Below the pieces are notes generated by a model that was not told where the DNA came from, did no database searches, and saw nothing but the letters and a program-made list of their open reading frames with translations. From positions 1 through 64,000 of the forward strand of contig DATCJO010000063.1 in assembly GCA_036562765.1 (NCBI GenBank): 64,000 nt of DNA. The letters are read 5' to 3'. Positions 7,053 to 16,700 of the stretch are shown piece by piece (within the stretch, counting starts at the first letter, position 1; each line of letters opens with the position of its first letter). Both the position numbers and the translations under genes were made by a program. Source of the stretch: JAAYFT01 sp036562765 (GTDB taxonomy: Bacteria > Bacillota > Clostridia > Tissierellales > Tissierellaceae).

Positions 7053-9089
7053 TTATTTTTGTAGCTTACTGTATGCTTCTTCTACCAATCCTTTAACTAA
7101 ATCATCATTTGCAATATATGGTAATGTTATATGGTCTGTAGCTTTATATTTTTTGTTATATTCTATGCATGTAGCAATAGAGTTTTCATTTCTTGCCCAT
7201 GCTCTCCTAGCAACACCCCCCATTACATCCCAAGGTATTGCTGATTTTATTATTTCATCGACGCGTTCACTTCCATCTAACACTAATCCAAATCCACCAT
7301 TAATAGCTTTACCAATTCCAACTCCACCACCATTGTGAAGTGCAACCAAACTCATTCCTCTAGCAGCATTACCAGCAAAGCAATGTGTTGCCATATCAGC
7401 CATAATATTGCTGCCATCTCTTATATTAGATGTTTCTCTAAATGGAGAATCAGTACCACCTGTATCATGATGGTCTCTTCCTATCATTACAGGACCTATT
7501 TCGCCTTTTCTAACTAATTCGTTAAACTTCAAAGCAATCTTCATTCGTCCTTCTGCATCCTGATATAGGATTCTAGCTTTAGTACCTACAACTAGGTTAT
7601 TCTTTTGAGCATCTCTAATCCAGATATAATTGTCTCTATCTTGTGGTCTTCTATCTTTATCAATGCATTCCATAGCAGCTTTATCTGTCTTTATTAAATC
7701 TTCTTCCTTGCCACTTAAGCATACCCATCTAAATGGCCCATAGCCATAGTCAAATAGCATTGGCCCCATAATATCTTCAACATAGGATGGGAAAATAAAT
7801 CCTTCTGAAGTGTCATGCCCATTTCTAGCTATTTCTTTAGCCCCTGCATCAAATACTGCCTTCATGAAGCTGTTTCCATAGTCAAAGAAATATACTCCCT
7901 TTTCTACTAATGCTTTAATTAAATGGAAATGATGAATCAATGATTTATTTACTAATTCAACAAATTTTTCTTTGTCAGTTCTTAGCAATTCTGTTCTTTC
8001 TTCATAGGTTAATCCTTGTGGGCAGTATCCTCCATCATAAGGTTCGTGGCATGAAGTTTGGTCAGATAATAAATCTATCTTTATATCCTTAGCTAAAATG
8101 TATTCTAACATATCAACTACATTTCCATAATAAGCCAATGCTGCTGGTTCCCCTTTTGAAGCTAATCTGGTAGCATAAGCAAATAATTCATCAAGGTTAT
8201 CAAAACATTTATCTATCCAACCTTGATCCATTCTTGTCTTAATCCTTGAATAATCAACTTCTGCAATAACTCCAACTGCGCCTGCTATTTTGGCTGCCTT
8301 TCCTTGAGCTCCACTCATTCCGCCAAGACCAGAACTTACAAATATCACTCCTTTAAGGTTTTCATCAGGCTTTAATCCCAATTTAATTCTACCAGCATTT
8401 AATATAGTGTTATAAGTACCATGGACTATTCCTTGAGGTCCTATATACATCCATCCTCCAGCTGTCATTTGCCCATAATTTGCAACACCCATTGCTTGGG
8501 CTTTTACCCAATTTTCATGATTATCAAATGCCCCTACCATAAGTGCATTTGTTATTATTACCCTTGGGCTCATTGGTGAAGACCTAAACAATCCCATAGG
8601 ATGTCCTGAAGCTACTACTAGAGTTTGTTCTTTTGTTAGTTCTTCAAGATACTTCTTAATTAGCCTATATTGCATCCAGTTTTGGCAAACTTGACCAGTT
8701 TCACCATAGGTAACTAATTCATATGGATACAATGCAACATCAAAATCTAAGTTGTTATCGATCATTACTTGGAATGCTTTACCTTCTATGCATTTACCTT
8801 TATATTCATCTATTGGTTTAGCTTTAATATTGCCTTGAGGTCTGTATCTATATCCATAAATTCTTCCTCTTGTTATTAATTCATCTAAAAATTCAGGTGC
8901 CAAAACTTCATGTAAGCTTTCTGGAATGTACCTTAGAGCGTTTTTAAGCGCCAATTCCATTTCTGTTTTTGTTAAATTCAACTCTCTCTTAGGAGCCCTC
9001 CTTATTCCAGGTTCAAAAGTCGGATATGGTGGCAGCTCCTCGTCTAATTTAATTGTCATTGCATTAGCAATGTCAAAATTATTTATCAT
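7053..9089 (-). CDS. hutU: Urocanate hydratase (HutU), long form
   Basis: Second hut enzyme: converts urocanate to imidazolonepropionate using tightly bound NAD+ as an electrophile. At 678 residues it is longer than the roughly 550-residue Bacillus/Pseudomonas type. It resembles the longer form I know from anaerobic Firmicutes and Fusobacteria. Recognisable segments are ASGHPMGLF, VSSGLGGMSGAQGKA (NAD binding), DQTSCHEP, and the C-terminal HCFAGNAARGMSLVALHNGG with its conserved Cys and Arg. GGGGGG-type binding site before ATG. It lies 12 bases downstream of hutH. Confidence 0.96.
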   Translation of the reverse strand: MINNFDIANAMTIKLDEELPPYPTFEPGIRRAPKRELNLTKTEMELALKNALRYIPESLHEVLAPEFLDELITRGRIYGYRYRPQGNIKAKPIDEYKGKCIEGKAFQVMIDNNLDFDVALYPYELVTYGETGQVCQNWMQYRLIKKYLEELTKEQTLVVASGHPMGLFRSSPMSPRVIITNALMVGAFDNHENWVKAQAMGVANYGQMTAGGWMYIGPQGIVHGTYNTILNAGRIKLGLKPDENLKGVIFVSSGLGGMSGAQGKAAKIAGAVGVIAEVDYSRIKTRMDQGWIDKCFDNLDELFAYATRLASKGEPAALAYYGNVVDMLEYILAKDIKIDLLSDQTSCHEPYDGGYCPQGLTYEERTELLRTDKEKFVELVNKSLIHHFHLIKALVEKGVYFFDYGNSFMKAVFDAGAKEIARNGHDTSEGFIFPSYVEDIMGPMLFDYGYGPFRWVCLSGKEEDLIKTDKAAMECIDKDRRPQDRDNYIWIRDAQKNNLVVGTKARILYQDAEGRMKIALKFNELVRKGEIGPVMIGRDHHDTGGTDSPFRETSNIRDGSNIMADMATHCFAGNAARGMSLVALHNGGGVGIGKAINGGFGLVLDGSERVDEIIKSAIPWDVMGGVARRAWARNENSIATCIEYNKKYKATDHITLPYIANDDLVKGLVEEAYSKLQK

Positions 9090-9101
9090 AAAAATTCCCC
9101 C

Positions 9102-10625
9102 CTAATATAATTTCCCAACTTTTTCTTCTACCTTTTTAACCAATTCTCCACTTTTAACTATATTTTCACATTTATTTATATCTTCATACATTGGCCTATC
9201 TTCATCAAGAAAATCAATGTTTTCCCTAATTATATTATAAACTATATTAGTTCCAACACCCAAGCCTTTGTTTCCTCTTAAATCAATTCCTTGGCAAGCT
9301 GCTAATATTTCCATACTTAAAACTTTTCTTACATTTTTCAATATCTCCATTGCCTTTCTGCTGGCAATTGTCCCCATTGATACATGATCTTCTTGATTAG
9401 CAGAAGATGGTATTGAATCAACACTTGCTGGATGAGCCAATATCTTATTTTCAGATACTAAGGAAGCTGCAGAATACTGAACAATCATAAATCCTGAATT
9501 TAAACCACCTTTTTTAATTAAAAATGCTGGTAAACCATTGCTCAATGATGGGTTTACTAACCTTTCTAATCTTCTTTCTGAAATATTCCCCAATTCAGAT
9601 AAGCCTATGCCTAAAAAATCAAAAGCTAATGCCATAGGTTGCCCATGAAAATTCCCACCAGAAATTACTTCTCCATCTTCATAAAAAATTAAGGGATTAT
9701 CAGTAGCTGAATTCATCTCTATTTCAACTTTTTCTTTAACATAATTAAAGCAGTCTTTACTTGCACCATGAACTTGAGGTATACATCTTAAAGCATAGGC
9801 ATCTTGCACTCTTATTTCTCCCTGATGAGATACCATTGAGCTATTTTCTAAAAGCTTAAGCAGATTTTTACTTGTATCAATTTGACCTTTATGAGGCCTT
9901 ACCTTTTGTATTCTCATATCAAAAGCGTCTATAATGCCATTCAACGCTTCTATGGTTAAAGAAGCAGCTATATCTGCTGTTTTACTTAAGATAATAGAAT
10001 CATAAATAACATGGGCACCAACTGATGTCATAACTTGAGTCCCATTTATTAATGCAAGGCCTTCTTTTGATGTTAGTTCTACAGGTTTTATATTTGCCTT
10101 TTCTAATGCTTCTTTCCCAGACATTCTCTTTCCTTTGAAAATTGCTTCCCCTTCGCCTAACATCACAAGTACCATGTGAGCTAATGGAGCTAAATCTCCA
10201 CTGGAACCTAATGAACCCTTTTCAGGAATTATAGGATGCACACCTTTATTTAACATCTCAATTAATGTATTTAATGTTGAAATTCTTATACCAGAATAGC
10301 CTTTTGCTAGAGCATTTATTCTTAAAAGCATTATGCCTCTTACGATATCCTCAGGTAATGGCTCACCAACTCCACATGCATGGCTAACTATCAAATTTCG
10401 TTGCAATTCCCTAGTTTCATCTCCAGTTATTACAACATCGCTGAATTTCCCAAAACCCGTAGTTATACCGTAAACTACCTTATTTTCATCAACTAATTTA
10501 TCTACCAGAGCCCTAGATTCATTTACACGCTTTATAGCTTCTTCTGATAGTGCAATTTTCTTTCTCCCCCTAGTTATCTGAATAAATTCCTCTATAGTCA
10601 GGCTGTTACCATCTATTAGGATCAT
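9102..10625 (-). CDS. hutH: Histidine ammonia-lyase (HutH)
   Basis: First hut enzyme: non-oxidative deamination of L-histidine to trans-urocanate. The 507 residues are full length. The catalytic tyrosine (Y52, in VVYGITTGFG) is present. The segment that cyclises into the MIO prosthetic group reads GSLGSSGDLAPLAHM, so the usual Ala-Ser-Gly is Ser-Ser-Gly (S141-S142-G143, codons at 10205-10197). The central Ser and Gly are kept, so MIO can probably still form. First gene of the operon. An AAGGAGG lies 13 bases before the ATG, a rather long spacing. Confidence 0.96.
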   Translation of the reverse strand: MILIDGNSLTIEEFIQITRGRKKIALSEEAIKRVNESRALVDKLVDENKVVYGITTGFGKFSDVVITGDETRELQRNLIVSHACGVGEPLPEDIVRGIMLLRINALAKGYSGIRISTLNTLIEMLNKGVHPIIPEKGSLGSSGDLAPLAHMVLVMLGEGEAIFKGKRMSGKEALEKANIKPVELTSKEGLALINGTQVMTSVGAHVIYDSIILSKTADIAASLTIEALNGIIDAFDMRIQKVRPHKGQIDTSKNLLKLLENSSMVSHQGEIRVQDAYALRCIPQVHGASKDCFNYVKEKVEIEMNSATDNPLIFYEDGEVISGGNFHGQPMALAFDFLGIGLSELGNISERRLERLVNPSLSNGLPAFLIKKGGLNSGFMIVQYSAASLVSENKILAHPASVDSIPSSANQEDHVSMGTIASRKAMEILKNVRKVLSMEILAACQGIDLRGNKGLGVGTNIVYNIIRENIDFLDEDRPMYEDINKCENIVKSGELVKKVEEKVGKLY

Positions 10626-10688
10626 TTCCTGTATAATACCTCCTTTTTACCAAAATACTATATTACATTATTAAATTAAAGCACGCAA

Positions 10689-10716
10689 AAAAACCACAGA
10701 TGATATCTGTGGTTTT
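10689..10716 (-). terminator. Terminator after the large GGDEF protein gene, upstream of hutH
   Basis: A strong 12-bp stem (AAAACCACAGAT pairing with ATCTGTGGTTTT, loop of 3) lies 115 bases after the stop of the upstream gene. On the minus strand it is followed by TTTTTTGCG. It isolates the hut operon from the preceding unit. The 10717-10830 stretch between them holds no gene that I can see; at 10811-10829 it has an AT-only perfect inverted repeat. Confidence 0.75.
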
Positions 10717-10830
10717 ATTTAAAATTTTCTTTAAAAACATTTCTGCTAATTTCATTTTACAACCCTCAAATACTTTTTTTATTATTATACATAAGATTAT
10801 TTCGCCTATCAATATATTTCAAATATATTT

Positions 10831-13800
10831 CTATAGCAGTGCTGCAAAAATATTAGCTAAATATTTTGCTAAATTAAATGAATTAAAATCAAATTCCTTC
10901 TTCCTTAAGGAAGTTGTAATATACAATACCCCTTTAACTATATTATTCTTAATCAGAGGCAATACTATTACTGATTGCCAATTTGGCAAACCAGAAATTG
11001 GATCTACATTCATAATGTTTTCCCAATCGACAAAAAATTCTCCTATCTTAGATTTTATCGCATTTGAAATTTTATTCTCATTTATATGATGAGTGTTAAC
11101 CCAAGATTTACTAAATCTACCACGTGTTAATCTTTTTACAACTATATCATTTTCTACAAACATCACTGTTCCATATTCACCATCTATAGCTTCTAATACT
11201 CTACCCAAAAATTCAAATGTCTTAGTTTCTATATTGCAGTCATCTTTTATTAGTTCAATAACATCTATTAAAGCAAGGACATTTCTGTTATCAGAGTCTA
11301 AATCTCCAGTAACTATACCTGCCAATTTATCTACCCTATTTAATGTATTTTTCATTTCGGAGTTCCAAATAAATACTTTATTCCTTCCTAATTCCTTAGC
11401 ATAATACAATGCTTGGTCAGCTTTTTCAACCAAATCATCTCTAAAACTACTGTGATGAGGGAACATAGAAATGCCAATGCTTACTGTTACAGGACTGTCT
11501 AAGCCTTTTATATCTAATTTTTCTATTTTTTTTCTAATTTTCTCTGCAACTTTATAAGCGTCTTCTTCAGATGTATCTTTTAAAATAACTAAAAATTCTT
11601 CACCACCATATCTTCCTACCACATCTGTACTGCGTATTGTAGATTTAATAGTATTGCCAATTATTGAAAGTACCTCATCTCCTTTTCTATGTCCATAAAT
11701 ATCATTAACTCGTTTAAACCTATCTATATCCAACATCAATACAGAAAACTGTCTATTAGTAGATTTTGAAAAATCAATTATCTCATCAAAAACCTTTTCA
11801 AAATACTTTCTTGTTAAAACATTAGTTAACTTATCAGTTGTAGCCATTAAGCGCAATTTGTTGTTTTCCAAATTTACGAAAACTAGATATGACAAGCTCT
11901 TAATTACCTTCAACCTTTCATAATCAAATCTGTTAAATACATTATCTGTTTCTAAGTATACGAAGCCTGTAATATCATATTTATTCCAAGTTTTCTTTCT
12001 TCCTTCATTCTCGATTTCCTGCATCTTATTAAAAGAAAATATTGGTACGCATATTATTCCCTTTACATCTTCTTTTAAAAATTCCATATAACTGCTAGCA
12101 TAGAAATCTGTATAATTTTTATTGATTAAAATCCCATTAACAGAACTAGCAGCTAGATTTAAAAACCTTTCATTAATTTCATATTCTGAGCTATTATCTA
12201 ATGACACTATAGGATAAAAATTGCGATTTTGTTCATCATAACCTAATATATATCCTTTATTAGCAAAAGTTATTTTGCTGAGATATTTCAATATCAAATC
12301 AAGATTATAATTACAATCATCTACAAATTTAGAAATTAATTCTTCCACAGTATTTATTTTAACTGCTTCGTCATAATAATCAAATTGAGTTATATTTATG
12401 AATTCATCTACGCCAATTAAATTGATTAATATTGAAATATCAAAATATACATCTAAATTTTCATAATTTACTTCATCTATTGAAATGTATTTTATATCGT
12501 AACCAAACACCTCTTTAATAGCTATTACAATTTTTCTTTTTAAATCATCAATGTTATTGCTCTTGATAAAGCTAAATTTTAATTCTTTAGAAGGTATTTT
12601 TTGTACAATTTTGTATACAATATTCAACGCCTCAAAAAGATATTTTAATGATTGCTTATATTGTCCCAAATCTATTAGTCTATATCCAATAGCCATTAAA
12701 AGATAAAACCTTTCTAAATATGCACCTTTTTTTAGCTGCTTTTCTTCTCTATTTATTAGCTCCTTAATAGATTTCTCATTAGCTTCGATATACGCCAATA
12801 ATCCTTCATTAATCCTATCTAGATATTCTATTGGAAGATCTTTCATTAAATTAGAATCTTCTTCTAGAATATTCATAGCATATTCAAACTCATTAAAGGC
12901 TGCGCTAAGTATGGCAAATTGTAAAAGAAATCTTCTTCTATAAACAGAAACATTTTTATTAGCATATAATTGCCTGATTTTTTCTATTTCATCCTTCTTA
13001 AAGGAGTTATTTTTCAAAATTTCATATACTATTATCCTTGATTTAGAAACTAAATAAGCTCTTCGATTGAAATCCTTACAAGTATCACATGCTAGTTTTG
13101 AATATTCAATGGCTTTATCCCAATCTCCCAAAATTCCATAAAAATTACCTAAAAAGTCATAATACTGAGATAAAATTTCTACATAAGTAATTTGATTTGA
13201 TGAGAAAATATCATTCAAAAATCTAACACACTCAAAAGCTTTATCAAATTGAGTAATAGACAAATAAATTTTACCTAAATTGATATTAGCTAATAAAAGC
13301 ATGTTTATATCTTGTAAATCTAATGCTGCCTTTTTAACTTCTTTCAAATATTCTAATGCCTTTTCAAATTCATAATTATCAATATATATTTCTGATATAT
13401 TGTTTAAAAATACTATTTCCACTGGAAGAATACCTATATTTGTAGCAATTTCTTTGCCTTTTTCAAAGTATTCCATTGCTTTTATAGGATTTTCAAAATA
13501 ATCTAAATATATTCCTCCTATATTGTTTATTGGCTTAGTTGCTTCAGCCATGTTACCTGTTTGCTGGCAATATTTTATGCTTTTATCATAATATTTTATT
13601 GCTTCTTCCATGTTGCCATTTAAATATCTTATTATGCCTAAGCGATTATAAATTGTCCCTAAATAATCATCAATATTATGAATCTTAGAGAGTTCAACTG
13701 CTTTTTGTAAATATTTTTCTGCGTCATTAAAATTGCCATTTTCTATATGCATTCTTGCTCTAGATATTAATGCAATTATATTTCCTTTCGGAATACAATA

Positions 13801-16203
13801 TTTTTCTGATATTAATTCAATCTCCTCAATTTCCTTCAAAGCCTTTTCCAATTCCACTCTTAAGAAGTATAGGTCGACTAAAAACATTTTGCTTTTTATA
13901 ACATGATTAAAGTCATTCAAATCTTGAGCTACTTTTTTATATTCATTTAGATATGTCCTGCTTTTTTCTAATTCACCTTTAATGAAATAGATATCAACTA
14001 ATTTTTCTAAAATTTCAAGTTTAATTGTTGAGGACTCCTCACCAACTATATTGTAAGCCTTTTCAAGCAAAAATCTGCTTTGAGGGCTATATTTATTATC
14101 TATTTGATTATATTTTTCTAAAATTATATTAATTGCCCTATTTGTTTGATGTGATTTAATTAGATGATATAATAGTTCTTCCAATGCAATATCTTCATTA
14201 TCTTTTTCTAAATCGATTAGGATTTCAGAGGCCCTATTATGAAGTCTAATTCGTTCTTCTTCAGAAATCCTGTTATATATCATCCTTTTTATTTCAATAC
14301 TTTTTATGTTATAGTTATAACCATAATTCCCTAATTTTTCATCTATAATCCCTAAAGTTTTTAACTGTTCTAACTGTCTTTCTACTTCCTGTTCATCTAT
14401 ATCAATCATTTTTAATAAAATCTTTTTATATAGTGGCCCATCAAATATGGATAAAATCTTAAATACATCAAAATAGTTATCTCTTATTAAATTTAGCTGT
14501 TTTTCAATAGCTTCATTAATATCCGATGGAAAATATAAATCAGAATAACTATCAACTTTTAAATACCAGCTTCCTACTGGATTCATGTATAATTCTCCAG
14601 TAGCGTAAAGATGTTTAATTAAATATTCAATATATCTTGGATTGCCATGACTTTCTTTATATAACACACCTGCCAACTTATTTGGAACATAAGATATGCC
14701 AAGAATATTTTGGACCATCAAACCGACTTCTTCAGAAGTTAATCTTGATAATTCTAGACTGTTTAAGTAATTATTTACAACCCATTCTTCTATTTTATTA
14801 TTTATGGAAAACTCATCTACTGTCGCATTTTTATCATAGGAGAATATAAAAAACATATTGTTACTTTTTATGTTTTTTAATAGATAATCAATCATTGTTA
14901 TTAAATTTAAATTGGCATACTGCAAATCATCTATAACTAGATAAATGGTATTTCCCCTTGATAGCTCAGAAAAGTAATTAGATATCCTGTTAAACAATCT
15001 AAATAATTCCCAGTTTAAACTTAAATCTGTTTCCATCTCCTCATTTGCATATAATCGTAACTCTGGGAGTATCTTAGACAATTCACCCCTATACTTTTCC
15101 ATTAATTCAGCTGGCGTATCCTTTAATGATTGTTTTAATATATTGGCTAAATCTGATAAATCATTACTTTTATCTAATTCTAATTGGATATAGTAAACAT
15201 CTCTTCCTCTCATCTTTAATTGATGACACATTTCATTAAGCAATCTGGTTTTTCCAACTCCAAATTCTCCGTTAATGATTATTCCTTTGTATTTGTAATT
15301 GCCAGTAGTAATGTTACTGTCAATCTTTAATATTTCTTCAATTTCTTTTTCTCGGCCAACTATTTTGTTGTTAAAAAACAAAGTGTTTCTGGAACTTACT
15401 AAGTCATATGTATAACCCAAATCAAAAGCTTCATTTATCTTATCTGCTAATTCTATTAAATTTGCATCTCTAGATATGAAATCCCTTCTTGTCAATTTTA
15501 ATATTATGTTATTTAATAATTCCCTTTGCTCTTCGCTTATATTTTCGTAAATGTAACTGAATTTACTTACATCATCAACAAGAAAGTCTTTCAACAAAAG
15601 ATATTTCATTATTACTCCAATAGAGTAATAATCGGACCTTTTATCATTAAAATCTTTATCTATTAAAATCTCAGGGGATAAAAAGTACTTATTAAAATCA
15701 TCGATATAAAATTTCTCTCTTTTTTCAGCAATAGTAATAAGATCAGTTAATTTTATGCTTTTATCATCTAATACATAAATCTCTGATGGGCTTAATATTT
15801 GATAAACATAACCTCTAAAATGTAAGTAATCAATTGTAACAATAATATCCAATAAAATTCTCAATCTATCATTAAAACTTAAGTTCTCAACTATATCATT
15901 AAGTTTTGGAGCTTTAATATATTCAGAAACTGAATAATATAAAAGCATATTGATCTTTTTAGTATCGATATATTTAACTATATTAAATCTTTCACTTGAC
16001 AAAAGATTCTTATATTTAATATTTGATAAATGAATAAAATTATCTATAAAATAATCAATAATTCTTTTATGTTCATCATAATTGTAAAGCTTCATCACTT
16101 TTTTTCTTTCATATCCCCATAAGTCCGAAACCAAGTAAATTTCAGAATGAAAATTATCTGCAATTTTTCTCTCGATTTTATATCTATTATCGATGATTTT
16201 CAT
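10831..16203 (-). CDS. Giant pseudokinase-ATPase-TPR-GAF-GGDEF signalling protein
   Basis: 1790-residue multidomain protein. Residues 8-205 have a protein-kinase fold outline (K38 kept, AxE-type helix, SPEIL and RSDYYSIGVI). However, the glycine loop lacks glycines, HRDxKxxN reads YQILSPSE and DFG reads DLI, so it should be catalytically dead. Residues 281-560 are an AAA_16/STAND-like ATPase (IVGREKEIEE; Walker A GEFGVGKT 312-319; Walker B YLVIDD 421-426). TPR-like repeats follow (about 640-1200), then a GAF-like segment. A GGDEF domain has GGEEF at 1533-1537 and inhibitory-site RSTD at 1524-1527, exactly 5 residues apart. A second GAF-like tail ends the protein. It is predicted to make cyclic di-GMP under control of the N-terminal switch. 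It is co-oriented 15 bases after marR. Confidence 0.85.
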   Translation of the reverse strand: MKIIDNRYKIERKIADNFHSEIYLVSDLWGYERKKVMKLYNYDEHKRIIDYFIDNFIHLSNIKYKNLLSSERFNIVKYIDTKKINMLLYYSVSEYIKAPKLNDIVENLSFNDRLRILLDIIVTIDYLHFRGYVYQILSPSEIYVLDDKSIKLTDLITIAEKREKFYIDDFNKYFLSPEILIDKDFNDKRSDYYSIGVIMKYLLLKDFLVDDVSKFSYIYENISEEQRELLNNIILKLTRRDFISRDANLIELADKINEAFDLGYTYDLVSSRNTLFFNNKIVGREKEIEEILKIDSNITTGNYKYKGIIINGEFGVGKTRLLNEMCHQLKMRGRDVYYIQLELDKSNDLSDLANILKQSLKDTPAELMEKYRGELSKILPELRLYANEEMETDLSLNWELFRLFNRISNYFSELSRGNTIYLVIDDLQYANLNLITMIDYLLKNIKSNNMFFIFSYDKNATVDEFSINNKIEEWVVNNYLNSLELSRLTSEEVGLMVQNILGISYVPNKLAGVLYKESHGNPRYIEYLIKHLYATGELYMNPVGSWYLKVDSYSDLYFPSDINEAIEKQLNLIRDNYFDVFKILSIFDGPLYKKILLKMIDIDEQEVERQLEQLKTLGIIDEKLGNYGYNYNIKSIEIKRMIYNRISEEERIRLHNRASEILIDLEKDNEDIALEELLYHLIKSHQTNRAINIILEKYNQIDNKYSPQSRFLLEKAYNIVGEESSTIKLEILEKLVDIYFIKGELEKSRTYLNEYKKVAQDLNDFNHVIKSKMFLVDLYFLRVELEKALKEIEEIELISEKYCIPKGNIIALISRARMHIENGNFNDAEKYLQKAVELSKIHNIDDYLGTIYNRLGIIRYLNGNMEEAIKYYDKSIKYCQQTGNMAEATKPINNIGGIYLDYFENPIKAMEYFEKGKEIATNIGILPVEIVFLNNISEIYIDNYEFEKALEYLKEVKKAALDLQDINMLLLANINLGKIYLSITQFDKAFECVRFLNDIFSSNQITYVEILSQYYDFLGNFYGILGDWDKAIEYSKLACDTCKDFNRRAYLVSKSRIIVYEILKNNSFKKDEIEKIRQLYANKNVSVYRRRFLLQFAILSAAFNEFEYAMNILEEDSNLMKDLPIEYLDRINEGLLAYIEANEKSIKELINREEKQLKKGAYLERFYLLMAIGYRLIDLGQYKQSLKYLFEALNIVYKIVQKIPSKELKFSFIKSNNIDDLKRKIVIAIKEVFGYDIKYISIDEVNYENLDVYFDISILINLIGVDEFINITQFDYYDEAVKINTVEELISKFVDDCNYNLDLILKYLSKITFANKGYILGYDEQNRNFYPIVSLDNSSEYEINERFLNLAASSVNGILINKNYTDFYASSYMEFLKEDVKGIICVPIFSFNKMQEIENEGRKKTWNKYDITGFVYLETDNVFNRFDYERLKVIKSLSYLVFVNLENNKLRLMATTDKLTNVLTRKYFEKVFDEIIDFSKSTNRQFSVLMLDIDRFKRVNDIYGHRKGDEVLSIIGNTIKSTIRSTDVVGRYGGEEFLVILKDTSEEDAYKVAEKIRKKIEKLDIKGLDSPVTVSIGISMFPHHSSFRDDLVEKADQALYYAKELGRNKVFIWNSEMKNTLNRVDKLAGIVTGDLDSDNRNVLALIDVIELIKDDCNIETKTFEFLGRVLEAIDGEYGTVMFVENDIVVKRLTRGRFSKSWVNTHHINENKISNAIKSKIGEFFVDWENIMNVDPISGLPNWQSVIVLPLIKNNIVKGVLYITTSLRKKEFDFNSFNLAKYLANIFAALL

Positions 16204-16218
16204 TTTATCCCCTCTTAT

Positions 16219-16668
16219 CTATTCTAATTCATCCTTCACTGCATCATAAAGTGCCTTTAAACCAGAATTTAACCCTTCTATTTCTTCTGTAGTAAAATCA
16301 GCTAATTTACTTGCTAAAAACTCTCTTCTTCTATTTAACACTTTGTCCAAAATTTCATATCCCTTAGGCAAAACTTCAATTCTAACTACCCTTTTATCCT
16401 TTTCATCTTTTTTTCTAATTACAAGTTCTGCTTTTTCCATTCTATCGACCAAATCCGTTATAGTGCTGCAAGCTAATGCCATACTTTTACTTAATTCTCC
16501 TATGGTCATATCCCCCTTATTTATCAATATCTGTAAAGCATTAAATTGAGGTATTGTAATATTAAAATCAGATAAAATTTCCCTACCTTTTCTTCTTATG
16601 ATATAATCTACCTTTCGCAAATATTTTTCAATATCTTCCACTTTGGATTTTTGATCTAACTCTCTCAT
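16219..16668 (-). CDS. MarR-family transcriptional regulator
   Basis: Winged-helix regulator of 149 residues. The MarR core shows FNITIPQFNALQILINKGDMTIGELSKSM, then STITDLVDRMEKAELVIRK and the wing DEKDKRVVRIEV. I use ATG 16668 because AAAGGAGG stands 6 bases before it; an in-frame ATG 21 bases upstream lacks a binding site. It sits between the lipid kinase and the large GGDEF protein gene, all on the minus strand with short gaps, and could regulate that operon. MarR proteins typically answer small phenolic or oxidant ligands; the ligand here is unknown. Confidence 0.93.
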   Translation of the reverse strand: MRELDQKSKVEDIEKYLRKVDYIIRRKGREILSDFNITIPQFNALQILINKGDMTIGELSKSMALACSTITDLVDRMEKAELVIRKKDEKDKRVVRIEVLPKGYEILDKVLNRRREFLASKLADFTTEEIEGLNSGLKALYDAVKDELE

Positions 16669-16700
16669 CAGTTTCCTCCTTTTAACCAAACCAAAATAAA

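Noticed and set aside
10700..11089. 129-codon open frame on the plus strand
   Set aside because: It starts inside a terminator hairpin and overlaps the end of the large GGDEF protein gene; composition is that of antisense AT-rich DNA.
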